DNA of 6,023 bases from Actinomycetota bacterium (GTDB taxonomy: Bacteria; Actinomycetota; Acidimicrobiia; Acidimicrobiales; AC-25). Below are positions 1 to 5,869 of this stretch, in pieces; the stretch's first letter is position 1, and every line of letters begins with the position of its first letter. The notes under the pieces are model-generated. The model saw nothing but the letters and a program-made list of their open reading frames with translations. It searched no databases and was not told where the DNA came from. The stretch covers positions 1-6,023 of the forward strand of contig VAXF01000135.1 of NCBI GenBank assembly GCA_005888395.1, in the 5' to 3' direction. The translations under genes were made by a program, and so were the position numbers.

Positions 1-199
1 CCCGGAGATCATGGGACGCGATGGCGACGAAGTCCCGCAACGACTGGTTGGCCGCCTCGAGCACGGCGTTGGCCCGCTCGATCTCCCGGTTGGCGGCGTA
101 GAGCTGTGCGGTCACGCGCTCGGCGATCGACTCGGCCTCGAGCCGGGCCCGATGCTCCCGGTCGAGGCGCGTACGCAGCCGGTCCGGCTCCCCGCTCAC
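1..199 (-). CDS. Sensor histidine kinase, N-terminal fragment (runs off left edge)
   Basis: Read on the minus strand from GTG at 199, this gives 66 open codons to the window edge. Residues 5-55 are rich in Arg, Glu, Ala and Leu (for example RLDREHRARLEAESIAERV) and look like a continuous coiled-coil or signalling helix. They lead directly into DFVAIASHDLR, a typical HisKA dimerisation/phospho-acceptor H-box in which His63 would be the autophosphorylated residue. The rest of HisKA and the ATPase domain lie outside the window. No membrane segment or sensor domain precedes the H-box, so from what is visible the kinase is probably cytoplasmic, with any sensory domain elsewhere or in a partner. 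The start rests on a G-rich stretch (GGGGG) four bases upstream; an in-frame GTG directly before it (202) is an alternative, and an in-frame TAG lies further upstream. It is transcribed divergently from the transporter operon, and nothing shows that it controls that operon. Confidence 0.8.
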   Translation of the reverse strand, partial: MSGEPDRLRTRLDREHRARLEAESIAERVTAQLYAANREIERANAVLEAANQSLRDFVAIASHDLR

Positions 200-320
200 C
201 ACGCCCCCACGATACGTACCGGGGAATACGGTCGGCGAGATGAGCCGGGTGCTCAGCGCCTACGGACACCTGCACCGTTAGTGTTCGTCGAGGTACGCGC
301 CTCGAGCAGAGGGGGTAGGG
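200..320. promoter_or_regulatory. Divergent intergenic region between the histidine kinase and the transporter operon
   Basis: These 121 bases separate the two divergent starts and must hold the promoter for the ABC operon and probably that of the kinase. No convincing -35/-10 pair can be picked out. TAGTGT at 279-284 fits the loose actinobacterial TANNNT -10 pattern but has no good -35. A six-base inverted repeat, TCGAGG (288-293) and CCTCGA (300-305) around TACGCG, lies just before the ribosome-binding site and could be a small hairpin or operator. The ribosome-binding sequence for the binding-protein gene is the purine run AGAGGGGG at about 308-315, five bases before ATG 321. Confidence 0.4.
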
Positions 321-1490
321 ATGCGGATCCGGATCGTGGCGGTGGCCACCGCGCTGGTTGTGCTGGCCGCCGCGTGCTCCTCTGGCGGCACGAAGAAGCC
401 GACGGGCGAGAGCGCCACCACGACACCGTCGGGGCCGGTCGTGCACGTCACGGAGCCGGGGGTCACCGACACCGAGATCCACGTCGGCGCCGTGACCTCG
501 AAGACCAACCCGCTCGGCGGCAACTACGCCGACCTCGACGCGGGGATCAAGGCCTACTTCGCCATGGTCGACGCGGGCGGCGGCGTCTTCGGTCGCCAGC
601 TGAAGCTCACCTCGGAGCGCGACGACAACACCGTGAGCAACCAGGCCGAGGTCCAGGCCATGCTCTCGCAGGACAACGTCTTCGCCGCGTTCGTCGCGAC
701 CCTCCTGTTCACCGGCGCCGACCTCCTCCAGCGCCAGGGCATCCCCACGTTCGTGTGGAACATCAACCCGGAGTTCGCGGACAAGGATCACCTCTTCGGC
801 AACATCGGCGCCATCTGCTTCGGCTGTATCGGCCAGGGCCTCCCGTGGCTGGCGCGCAAGCTCGGGGCGAAGAAGGTTGGCGTCGTGGGCTACGGCGTCT
901 CGCAGGAATCGAAGCTGTGCGCGGCCGGGATCCGCGACTCGTTCAAGAAGTTCCCGACCGCCCAGGTCGCGTTCTTCGACGACTCGCTGCCGTTCGGCGT
1001 CCCCGATCTCAGCAGTCAGGTGGCGTCGATGAAGAAGGGCGGTGTCGACTTCGTCACGACCTGCATGGACCTCAACGGCGTGTTCACGCTGGCCAAGGAG
1101 ATGGCCAAGCAGGGGCTGAAGGCCGTGCAGTACCTGCCCAACGGCTACGACTCCGACTTCATGGCGGCCAACGGCCAGTTCTTCGAGGGCGACTACGTGG
1201 TCACCCAGTTCGTCGCCTTCGAGCAGACGCCGCGCAACAAGCAGATCAGCGACTTCTTCCGGTGGATCGGCCGCACGGGAGGCAAGCCCGACGAGCTGTC
1301 GATGAGCGGGTGGATACTCGCCGACGAGTTCGTGACCGGTCTCCGCAAGGCGGGCCCCGCCTTCAGCCGCCAGAAGGTCGTCGACGCGCTGAACGCCGGC
1401 GTCTACGACCCGGGTGGCCTGATCGAGCCGATCGACTGGCGCTATCAGCAAACCGGTCGCCAATCGAGTGCGCCACGCTCGTCCAGGTGA
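321..1490 (+). CDS. HAAT-family ABC substrate-binding lipoprotein (LivJ/LivK-like), frameshifted near its C-terminus
   Basis: This is the extracytoplasmic solute-binding component of the amino-acid-type ABC importer encoded just downstream. Residues 1-19 form a lipoprotein signal: MRIR, a hydrophobic stretch, then LAAAC with Cys19 as the lipidated residue. A low-complexity Ser/Thr/Pro/Gly tether runs to about residue 45. The type I periplasmic-binding fold (Peripla_BP_6-like) starts at DTEIHVGAVTSKTNPLGG, followed by the family-typical GIKAYFAMVDAGGGVFGRQL. Cysteines at 166 and 169 (CFGC), 200 and 248 may form disulphides. ATG 321 follows a strong purine-rich ribosome-binding site. The frame stops at 1490 after 389 residues, and its last ~13 residues (GRQSSAPRSSR-like) do not resemble the family. 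The expected ending (ECATLVQV, GKFVPAF, WNCFD) lies in another frame up to 1624, so the gene appears to have lost one base around 1449-1463. The ligand cannot be read from sequence: branched-chain amino acids, other amino acids, amides or short organic acids are all possible. Confidence 0.85.
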   Translation: MRIRIVAVATALVVLAAACSSGGTKKPTGESATTTPSGPVVHVTEPGVTDTEIHVGAVTSKTNPLGGNYADLDAGIKAYFAMVDAGGGVFGRQLKLTSERDDNTVSNQAEVQAMLSQDNVFAAFVATLLFTGADLLQRQGIPTFVWNINPEFADKDHLFGNIGAICFGCIGQGLPWLARKLGAKKVGVVGYGVSQESKLCAAGIRDSFKKFPTAQVAFFDDSLPFGVPDLSSQVASMKKGGVDFVTTCMDLNGVFTLAKEMAKQGLKAVQYLPNGYDSDFMAANGQFFEGDYVVTQFVAFEQTPRNKQISDFFRWIGRTGGKPDELSMSGWILADEFVTGLRKAGPAFSRQKVVDALNAGVYDPGGLIEPIDWRYQQTGRQSSAPRSSR

Positions 1491-1624
1491 AGGCGGGCAA
1501 GTTCGTGCCCGCCTTCAGCGAGCACGGCCCGTGGAACTGCTTCGACGACCGCAACTCGCAGCTGAGCGACAACTCCATGACCCTGGACGAGGCGCGCAAG
1601 GTCCTCGCCACGGGGCCCATGTAG
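1460..1624 (+). pseudogene. Displaced C-terminal part of the substrate-binding protein (frame -1 relative to the main body)
   Basis: In the frame ending at TAG 1622-1624, the 54 residues from PIECATLVQV through KAGKFVPAFSEHGPWNCF to KVLATGPM look like the natural C-terminus of HAAT-family binding proteins. In these, a strand of the form (E)C-x-V-x-V-x-GKFVP is followed by a WxCFD-like segment and a final helix. Joining residues 1 to ~379 of the upstream frame to this segment needs one extra base and would give about 434 residues. The 1304-base span is one short of a multiple of three. No N-NNW-WWH slippery heptamer is present where the frames overlap, so programmed frameshifting is not favoured. 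A real mutation or a sequencing/assembly error remain. The livHM gene begins 19 bases after this stop, as expected for an originally continuous operon. Confidence 0.75.
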
Positions 1625-1643
1625 CCGGGCAGCCCACGGCGAC

Positions 1644-3581
1644 GTGCACGACCTGATCAGCGCGCTGCTGCGCGGCTTTCCGATCGGGTGCGTCTACGGG
1701 CTCGTGGCCGTCGGCGTCGTCCTCACCTACAAGACGTCGGGCGTCTTCAACCTCGCTTTCGGCGCCCAGGCGTTTGTCTCGGCCGCGGTGTACTTCGTGC
1801 TCCACGTACGCGACGGCTGGCCGATCGCACCCGCCTTCGCCGTGGCGGTGCTCGTGGTCGCGCCGGTGGTGGGGTTCGTGCTCGACCTCGCGCTCTTCCG
1901 CCACCTGCGGAGCGCGCCGCCGATCGCCCGCCACGTCGTGTCGATCGGGCTGCTCGTGGGCATCCCGGCGATCGTCGTGCTCGCGCTCCACTTCGGCACC
2001 AGCCCCGCCTACGGCCCGCGGGGGATCGTGCCCGGGGGACTGGTCGTCTACCGCTTCGGTGAGTACGCGGTGAGCCGCGACGAGCTGACGACGATCGTGG
2101 TGACGTTCCTCGCCGTCGGCCTGTTGAGCGCGCTGCTGCGCCTCACGGCCGCGGGCCTGCGCATGCGAGCGGTGGTGGAGAGCCCGCGAATGACCGAGCT
2201 CGCCGGCGTGAACGCCAACCGCGTCGGCTCGTTGTCGTGGATGCTCTCGGGCCTGTTCGCCGGGTTGGCCGGCGTGCTGCTGGCGCCGCTGTTCCCGCAG
2301 GTGAGCGCAGACAACTTCTTCCTGCTGATCGTCGCCGCCATCGCCGCCGCGGCGTTCGCGTCCCTGTCGAGCCTGCCGTTGGCCCTGGTGGGCGGCCTGC
2401 TGCTGGGACTCATCGGTCAGCTGCTGGCGACGTGGCTGCCGACCGGAAGCCTGCTCGCGCAAGGGCTGCGTCCGTCCTTCCCGTTCGTCGCCCTGTTCGT
2501 GCTGCTCGTCTTCTGGCCGGGTCTCCGCCGGCGCCGCGAGTCGACCGACCCGCTCGCGGCCGTCGACCCGCCCCCGCCGCAGCTGGCGGCCGACGTGCGC
2601 AGTCGCGAGCTCACGCTGCTGACGCGCGCGCTCACGGTGGTCGCCGCCGGGGTCGGCCTGTGGTGGGTGCTGGCGGTGGCCAACGCCTTCTGGCTGCTGC
2701 TCGTCACCCAGGCCGTGATCCTGTCGATCGTCTTCCTATCCGTCACCGTGATCACGGGGATGGCAGGGCAGATCTCGCTGGCGCAGGCCGTGTTCGCCGC
2801 CATCGGCGCGTTCACCACCGCCCAGCTGGCCAACCGGTTCGACGTGCCCTTGCTCGTGACGGTGCTCGCCGGCGCCGCGATCGCCGCGATCGTGGGCGCG
2901 CTCCTCGCGCTGCCCGCGGTGCGGTTGGGCGGCATCCACCTCACGTTGGCGACGCTGGCATTCGCGCTGTTCTTCGAGAACGTGCTCGTGAAGGTCGATT
3001 GGATCGGCGGCTCGGCGGTGCCGCCGCGTGTGGCGCGACCGGTGCTCGGCCCGATCGACTTCGCGGGCGACCGGTCGTTCTTCTTCCTCTCGGTCGCCGT
3101 GCTCGTCGTGGTGGGGTCGCTCGTGATGCTCGTCCGCGCCGGCACGACAGGCCGCTTCCTGCGCGCCCTCGGCGGCAGCGAGGTGGCGGCGGCCGCGGTC
3201 GGGATCAACCCGGCCCGGGCGCGGGTGACCGCGTTCGCACTGTCGGCGGCCATCGCCGGTCTCGGCGGGGGACTGCTCGCGATGCAGCAGGGGCAGGCGA
3301 ACTACCAGGCCGACTTCAGCGTGGGCGCCGGCCTGTTCTGGATCGTGATCGTGGTGACGCTCGGCGCCCGCACCGTCGAAGGAGCCGTGCAGGGAGGCGC
3401 CGCGCTCAAGCTGTTCCCGCAGGCGTTGAAGGCGGTCGGACTGTCGCTGACCTGGCAGCCCGTACTCTTCGGGCTCGGCGCGCTCACCTTCGCGCGCCAC
3501 CCGGAGGGCATCGTCGAGCACGGCAAGCGCACATCGCTGGCGGCGGTCCAACGGCTACTCGATCGCCGTACCCGCACCTGA
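1644..3581 (+). CDS. Fused LivH-LivM-type ABC transporter permease
   Basis: This is the membrane channel of the importer, with both HAAT permease halves in one 645-residue chain. The LivH-like half (about 1-290) opens with HDLISALLRGFPIGCVYGLV and the signature-like SGVFNLAFGAQAF (about 32-45). Its coupling-helix region is MTELAGVNANRVGSLSW (183-199). A charged, Pro-rich linker (about 295-325, including RRRRES and DPPPPQ) joins it to the LivM-like half. That half shows ITGMAGQISLAQAVFAAIGA (370-389) and a second coupling region near AAAVGINPARARVTAF (about 515-530). Many Leu/Val/Ala-rich membrane segments are visible in both halves. GTG 1644 is chosen because the protein then starts exactly where LivH proteins start; no strong ribosome-binding site is seen, so translation may be coupled to the upstream gene. 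The stop overlaps the livG start by one base (TGATG). LivH-LivM fusions are known in actinobacteria, whereas in E. coli the two are separate proteins. Confidence 0.92.
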   Translation: MHDLISALLRGFPIGCVYGLVAVGVVLTYKTSGVFNLAFGAQAFVSAAVYFVLHVRDGWPIAPAFAVAVLVVAPVVGFVLDLALFRHLRSAPPIARHVVSIGLLVGIPAIVVLALHFGTSPAYGPRGIVPGGLVVYRFGEYAVSRDELTTIVVTFLAVGLLSALLRLTAAGLRMRAVVESPRMTELAGVNANRVGSLSWMLSGLFAGLAGVLLAPLFPQVSADNFFLLIVAAIAAAAFASLSSLPLALVGGLLLGLIGQLLATWLPTGSLLAQGLRPSFPFVALFVLLVFWPGLRRRRESTDPLAAVDPPPPQLAADVRSRELTLLTRALTVVAAGVGLWWVLAVANAFWLLLVTQAVILSIVFLSVTVITGMAGQISLAQAVFAAIGAFTTAQLANRFDVPLLVTVLAGAAIAAIVGALLALPAVRLGGIHLTLATLAFALFFENVLVKVDWIGGSAVPPRVARPVLGPIDFAGDRSFFFLSVAVLVVVGSLVMLVRAGTTGRFLRALGGSEVAAAAVGINPARARVTAFALSAAIAGLGGGLLAMQQGQANYQADFSVGAGLFWIVIVVTLGARTVEGAVQGGAALKLFPQALKAVGLSLTWQPVLFGLGALTFARHPEGIVEHGKRTSLAAVQRLLDRRTRT

Positions 3582-4342
3582 TGAGCCTGCTCGTCGCACG
3601 AGGCGTCCGGAAGACCTTCGCCGGCATCGTCGCCCTCGACGACGTCGACCTCGAAGTCGAGCCGGGGGAGCTGGTCGGGCTCATCGGACCCAACGGCGCC
3701 GGGAAGACCACGCTGTTCAACTGCCTCCTCGGCATCACCAGGCCTGACCGCGGCTCGGTGGGTTTCGCCGGCCGGGACCTCGCACGCATGCCCGTGTACC
3801 GCCGGGCGCGTCTGGGCATCGGGCGCACCTTTCAGCGGGTGGAGCTGTTCTCCGGGATGACGGTGCGCGACCACTTGCTGGTTGCCGAGCGCGCCCGCCG
3901 TGGCGACGGCGCGCTGTGGAAGGACGTGCTCGGGCTCGGGCGCCTGCGACGCGACGAGGTCGATCGCAGCGAACGGACCCTCGAGCTGCTCGGCCTCGCC
4001 GACGTGGCCGACCGGCCGATCGAGTCGCTCAGCCTCGGGCGCGGCAGGTTGGTCGAGGTCGGCCGCGCCCTGATGACCGAGCCCCGCCTTCTCATGCTCG
4101 ACGAGCCGTCGTCGGGCCTCGACCGGTCCGAGACCGACGCGCTGGTCGCGACGCTGCATCAGGTGCATCGTGAGCGCGATATCGCCATCGTGCTCGTGGA
4201 GCACGACGTCGACATGGTGCGGGGCTTCGTCTCTCGCCTGTACGTCATGGACTTCGGTCGCGTCATCGCGTCCGGCGCGACGACCGACGTGCTCGGCGAC
4301 GAGCTCGTGCGACGCGCCTATCTGGGGGGGGCGGCGCCGTGA
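3581..4342 (+). CDS. livG: LivG-like ABC transporter ATP-binding protein
   Basis: One of the two cytoplasmic ATPases that would power the importer through the fused permease; 253 residues, normal for LivG. Walker A is GPNGAGKTT (36-44), Walker B is LLMLDEPSSGLD (170-181, Asp174/Glu175), and the switch histidine is His208 in VEHD. The LivG-specific Q-loop region reads GIGRTFQRVELFSGMTVRDHL, matching the family pattern of GI-x-RTFQ followed by a TV-x-(E/D)N/H-L segment. The signature motif is LSLGRGRLVEVGRAL (from 150) instead of LSGGQ-type; degenerate signatures such as LSYGQ or LxLGxxR are usual in this family. ATG 3581 overlaps the livHM stop, so translational coupling is likely. Whether the substrate is branched-chain amino acids is not determined by this subunit. 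Confidence 0.93.
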   Translation: MSLLVARGVRKTFAGIVALDDVDLEVEPGELVGLIGPNGAGKTTLFNCLLGITRPDRGSVGFAGRDLARMPVYRRARLGIGRTFQRVELFSGMTVRDHLLVAERARRGDGALWKDVLGLGRLRRDEVDRSERTLELLGLADVADRPIESLSLGRGRLVEVGRALMTEPRLLMLDEPSSGLDRSETDALVATLHQVHRERDIAIVLVEHDVDMVRGFVSRLYVMDFGRVIASGATTDVLGDELVRRAYLGGAAP

Positions 4343-5058
4343 CCGCGCCACTTCCGGGCGGCACCCCGCTGCTCGAGCTCCGCGGGGTCAGCGCGGGCTA
4401 CGGGCCCTACCGGGCCCTGTTCGACGTGTCGCTGGAGGTGGCCGAGGCGTCGACCGTCGCGTTGCTCGGCCCGAACGGCGCGGGGAAGACAACCGTCGCC
4501 CGGCTCTGTTCCGGGCTCGTGCGCCCGACCTCGGGCCGGGTCGTCTTCGCCGGGGCCGAGATCACGGGGCTGCCGCCCTGGCGCATCGCCCGTGCCGGCG
4601 TCAGCCACGCGCCGGAGGGCCGGTCGGTGTTCGCGTCACTGACCGTCGAGGAGAACCTCGCGCTGGAACTCGCGAGCCTGGGACGGCGCGGTATGGCATC
4701 GGCGCTCGCGCGCGCCTATGACCTGTTCCCGCAGCTCTCGGGGCGGCGGCGTCAACTGGCCGGCACGTTGTCGGGCGGTGAGCAGCGCATGCTCATGCTG
4801 GCGCGCGTGCTCGCCCATCCGCCGCGTCTGCTCGTGGTCGACGAGCTCTCGCTCGGGCTCGCACCCGTGGTGCTCGAGCAGGTGTACGCAACGCTTCACA
4901 CGGTGCGCGACGCCGGCACCTCGATGCTCGTGATCGAGCAGCACGCCAGCCACGCGTTGGCGCTCGCCGACCGTGTTGTCGTGCTCGACAAGGGCACGGT
5001 CATGTACGCCGGCCCGACAGCTGAGCTCGGCGACCTGAGGACGCGATTTCTGGGTTGA
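4339..5058 (+). CDS. livF: LivF-like ABC transporter ATP-binding protein
   Basis: The second ATPase of the importer; 239 residues, typical for LivF, and expected to pair with LivG at the permease coupling helices. It begins LLELRGVSAGYGPYRALFDVSLEV, the usual LivF opening. Walker A is GPNGAGKTT (44-52), and the segment SHAPEGRSVFASLTVEENL matches the LivF-typical PEGR-x-(V/I)F-x-x-LTVEENL. The signature is LSGGEQRMLMLARVL (from 144), Walker B is LLVVDELSLGLAP (Asp168/Glu169) and the switch histidine is His202 in IEQH. The ABC signature is canonical here, unlike in the neighbouring LivG. GTG 4339 overlaps the livG stop in a GTGA junction. The last 59 bases overlap the 3' end of arsR on the other strand, and no terminator spacer is present. 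Confidence 0.93.
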   Translation: MTAPLPGGTPLLELRGVSAGYGPYRALFDVSLEVAEASTVALLGPNGAGKTTVARLCSGLVRPTSGRVVFAGAEITGLPPWRIARAGVSHAPEGRSVFASLTVEENLALELASLGRRGMASALARAYDLFPQLSGRRRQLAGTLSGGEQRMLMLARVLAHPPRLLVVDELSLGLAPVVLEQVYATLHTVRDAGTSMLVIEQHASHALALADRVVVLDKGTVMYAGPTAELGDLRTRFLG

Positions 5059-5359
5059 CCAGCGCCTCGCGGAGCGAGTCGAGTCGCTCGGGCACGACGC
5101 GGTACCAGACCCATCGGCCGCGCTTCTCCGACTCGATCAAGCCCGCCTCCGAGAGCACCCGCAGGTGGTGGCTGACCGTGGGTTGCGACTTGCCGAGCGG
5201 CTCAACCAGAGCGCACGCGCATACCTCGGGCTGAGCGGCGACGAGGCTCAGGAGACGCAGCCGGCCCGGATCGGCCAGGGCCGCGAACCCCGCCGCCAGC
5301 TCGTCGGCCTCGCCCGGGCGGAGGGGAGCGGCGAGCACCGCGGGGCAGCAGTCCTGCAT
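5000..5359 (-). CDS. arsR: ArsR-family arsenic-responsive transcriptional repressor
   Basis: A 119-residue winged-helix repressor of the ArsR/SmtB family. The core is AAGFAALADPGRLRLLSLVAA (22-42). The recognition helix-turn-helix is KSQPTVSHHLRVLSEAGLI (57-75), and the wing is KRGRWVWYRV (79-88). Candidate thiol ligands are Cys4-Cys5 (MQDCCP) and Cys47-x-Cys49 (EVCACALVEPL). The latter resembles the ELCVCDL site of E. coli ArsR, while N-terminal vicinal cysteines are a feature of the Corynebacterium-type ArsR. As(III) or trivalent methylarsenic is therefore a likely inducer. The start is ATG 5359, not the upstream in-frame ATG at 5428, because a perfect AGGAGG sits five bases before it. The upstream option would read through the operator and promoter. 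It is divergent from arsI and shares its control region. The ~18-residue tail after LREAL is not family-like and lies in the overlap with livF. Confidence 0.92.
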   Translation of the reverse strand: MQDCCPAVLAAPLRPGEADELAAGFAALADPGRLRLLSLVAAQPEVCACALVEPLGKSQPTVSHHLRVLSEAGLIESEKRGRWVWYRVVPERLDSLREALVNPEIASSGRRAQLSGRRT

Positions 5360-5364
5360 GAGCG

Positions 5365-5370
5365 CCTCCT
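5365..5370 (-). promoter_or_regulatory. Ribosome-binding site of arsR
   Basis: On the minus strand AGGAGG, a perfect Shine-Dalgarno core, lies five bases before ATG 5359. It decides the start in favour of 5359 over the longer in-frame option at 5428. Confidence 0.85.
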
Positions 5371-5390
5371 GAGCCGACGCATTAGAGCCA

Positions 5391-5446
5391 ACGTATTGAC
5401 AACCTTCGATAGATGGTAGATGATTCATCGAAAGCCGTCAATACGT
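5391..5446. promoter_or_regulatory. 56-bp dyad with overlapping divergent promoters; probable ArsR operator
   Basis: The two 28-base halves (5391-5418 and 5419-5446) are imperfect mirror images, with 20 of 28 positions matching by hand count. The outer ten are perfect (ACGTATTGAC and GTCAATACGT), with a further perfect arm TTCGAT (5405-5410) / ATCGAA (5427-5432). Rightward promoter for arsI: -35 TTGACA (5396-5401), 17-base spacer, -10 GATGAT (5419-5424). Leftward promoter for arsR: -35 TTGACG (complement of 5436-5441), 17-base spacer, -10 TACCAT (complement of 5413-5418). The two -10 boxes touch at the dyad centre. ArsR proteins bind inverted repeats overlapping their promoters, so one regulator bound here would be placed to silence both directions. 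The start-site consequence (leaders of roughly 28 and 46 bases) is inferred. Confidence 0.75.
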
Positions 5447-5448
5447 CC

Positions 5449-5453
5449 GGAGG
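5449..5453 (+). promoter_or_regulatory. Ribosome-binding site of arsI
   Basis: GGAGG lies five bases before ATG 5459. It decides the start against the in-frame ATG at 5420, which lies inside the promoter dyad and would precede the predicted transcription start. Confidence 0.85.
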
Positions 5454-5458
5454 TCCCG

Positions 5459-5869
5459 ATGGCCCGCCTGCAACTCGCCCTGAACGTCTCCGACCTCGAC
5501 GCCGCCGTCGACTTCTACCGCCGGCTCTTCGGGGTGGAGCCGGCCAAGCTCCGGCCCGGCTATGCCAACTTCGCCGTCGGCGACCCGCCGCTGAAGCTGG
5601 TGCTGAACGCGCCGGGGAGCGGTGCCGCGGGCACGATCAACCACCTCGGTGTCGAGGTCGACTCGGCCGACGAGGTGGCCGAGACCGCGCAGCGCCTCGA
5701 GGCGAGCGGGCTCCTGCCGACGCGTGATGACGGCGTCTGTTGCTACGCCGACCAGAGCAAGGTCTGGGTCGACGGGCCCGACGGCAAGCCGTGGGAGGTC
5801 TACGCCGTGCTTGCCGACGTCGACGAGCCCGCCCGCACGGCGTCGTGCTGCGGAGACGCGGGCTGCTGA
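5459..5869 (+). CDS. arsI: ArsI/CadI-family C-As lyase (non-heme Fe(II) dioxygenase)
   Basis: A 136-residue single vicinal-oxygen-chelate (glyoxalase/extradiol dioxygenase) domain. ArsI enzymes cleave the carbon-arsenic bond of trivalent organoarsenicals such as methylarsenite, with Fe(II) and oxygen, yielding inorganic arsenite. Mycobacterial relatives are named CadI. Visible features are RLQLALNVSDLDAAVDFYRRLFG at the N-terminus with Gln5 as a candidate iron ligand, INHLGVEVDS with candidate ligand His62, and DGPDGKPWEVYAV with candidate ligand Glu113. The vicinal pair Cys94-Cys95 in DDGVCCYADQSKVWV corresponds to the thiol pair that binds trivalent arsenic in this family. The C-terminus SCCGDAGC adds three more cysteines (130, 131, 136). 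The start at 5459 is supported by GGAGG. The gene diverges from arsR across a shared operator and is probably cotranscribed with the downstream channel gene. Cadmium response is a less likely alternative role. Confidence 0.92.
   Translation: MARLQLALNVSDLDAAVDFYRRLFGVEPAKLRPGYANFAVGDPPLKLVLNAPGSGAAGTINHLGVEVDSADEVAETAQRLEASGLLPTRDDGVCCYADQSKVWVDGPDGKPWEVYAVLADVDEPARTASCCGDAGC

Noticed and set aside
11..1460. Long plus-strand open frame starting at 11 that ends with the true binding-protein C-terminus at 1624
   Set aside because: Only its last ~54 codons are protein-like. The preceding part is an Arg/Pro/Gly-rich shadow of the frame starting at 321.
9..1463. A 484-codon open frame on the minus strand opposite the substrate-binding gene
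   Set aside because: It is a shadow of high-GC third positions: the translation is low-complexity (Arg, Ala, Val, Glu, Asp, His-rich) with no recognisable motif, while the opposite strand encodes a clear lipoprotein.
1445..1465. Programmed -1 ribosomal frameshifting in the binding-protein gene
   Set aside because: There is no slippery heptamer of the usual kind, and no selective reason is known for making two forms of this protein; an indel is simpler.
1515..3551. Several long minus-strand frames opposite livHM
   Set aside because: Rich in Arg, Gln, His and Ala with no domain signature; the plus strand has a continuous permease with both family motifs.
2237..3580. A 701-codon version of LivG starting at 2237
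   Set aside because: The added ~448 residues are the alternate-frame translation of livHM. LivG homology begins exactly at ATG 3581, which overlaps the permease stop.
5072..5089. Inverted repeat GAGCGA/TCGCTC with a six-base loop just after the livF stop, as a possible terminator
   Set aside because: It lacks a following T-run in either direction and lies inside arsR coding sequence, where codon use alone can explain it. It could still weakly affect transcription.
5360..5428. N-terminal extension of ArsR from the in-frame ATG at 5428
   Set aside because: It would translate through the promoter dyad and the AGGAGG site; the short form starts at the normal distance from a perfect ribosome-binding site.
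5420..5458. N-terminal extension of ArsI from the in-frame ATG at 5420
   Set aside because: It lies upstream of the predicted transcription start, and the family homology starts at ATG 5459 behind GGAGG.
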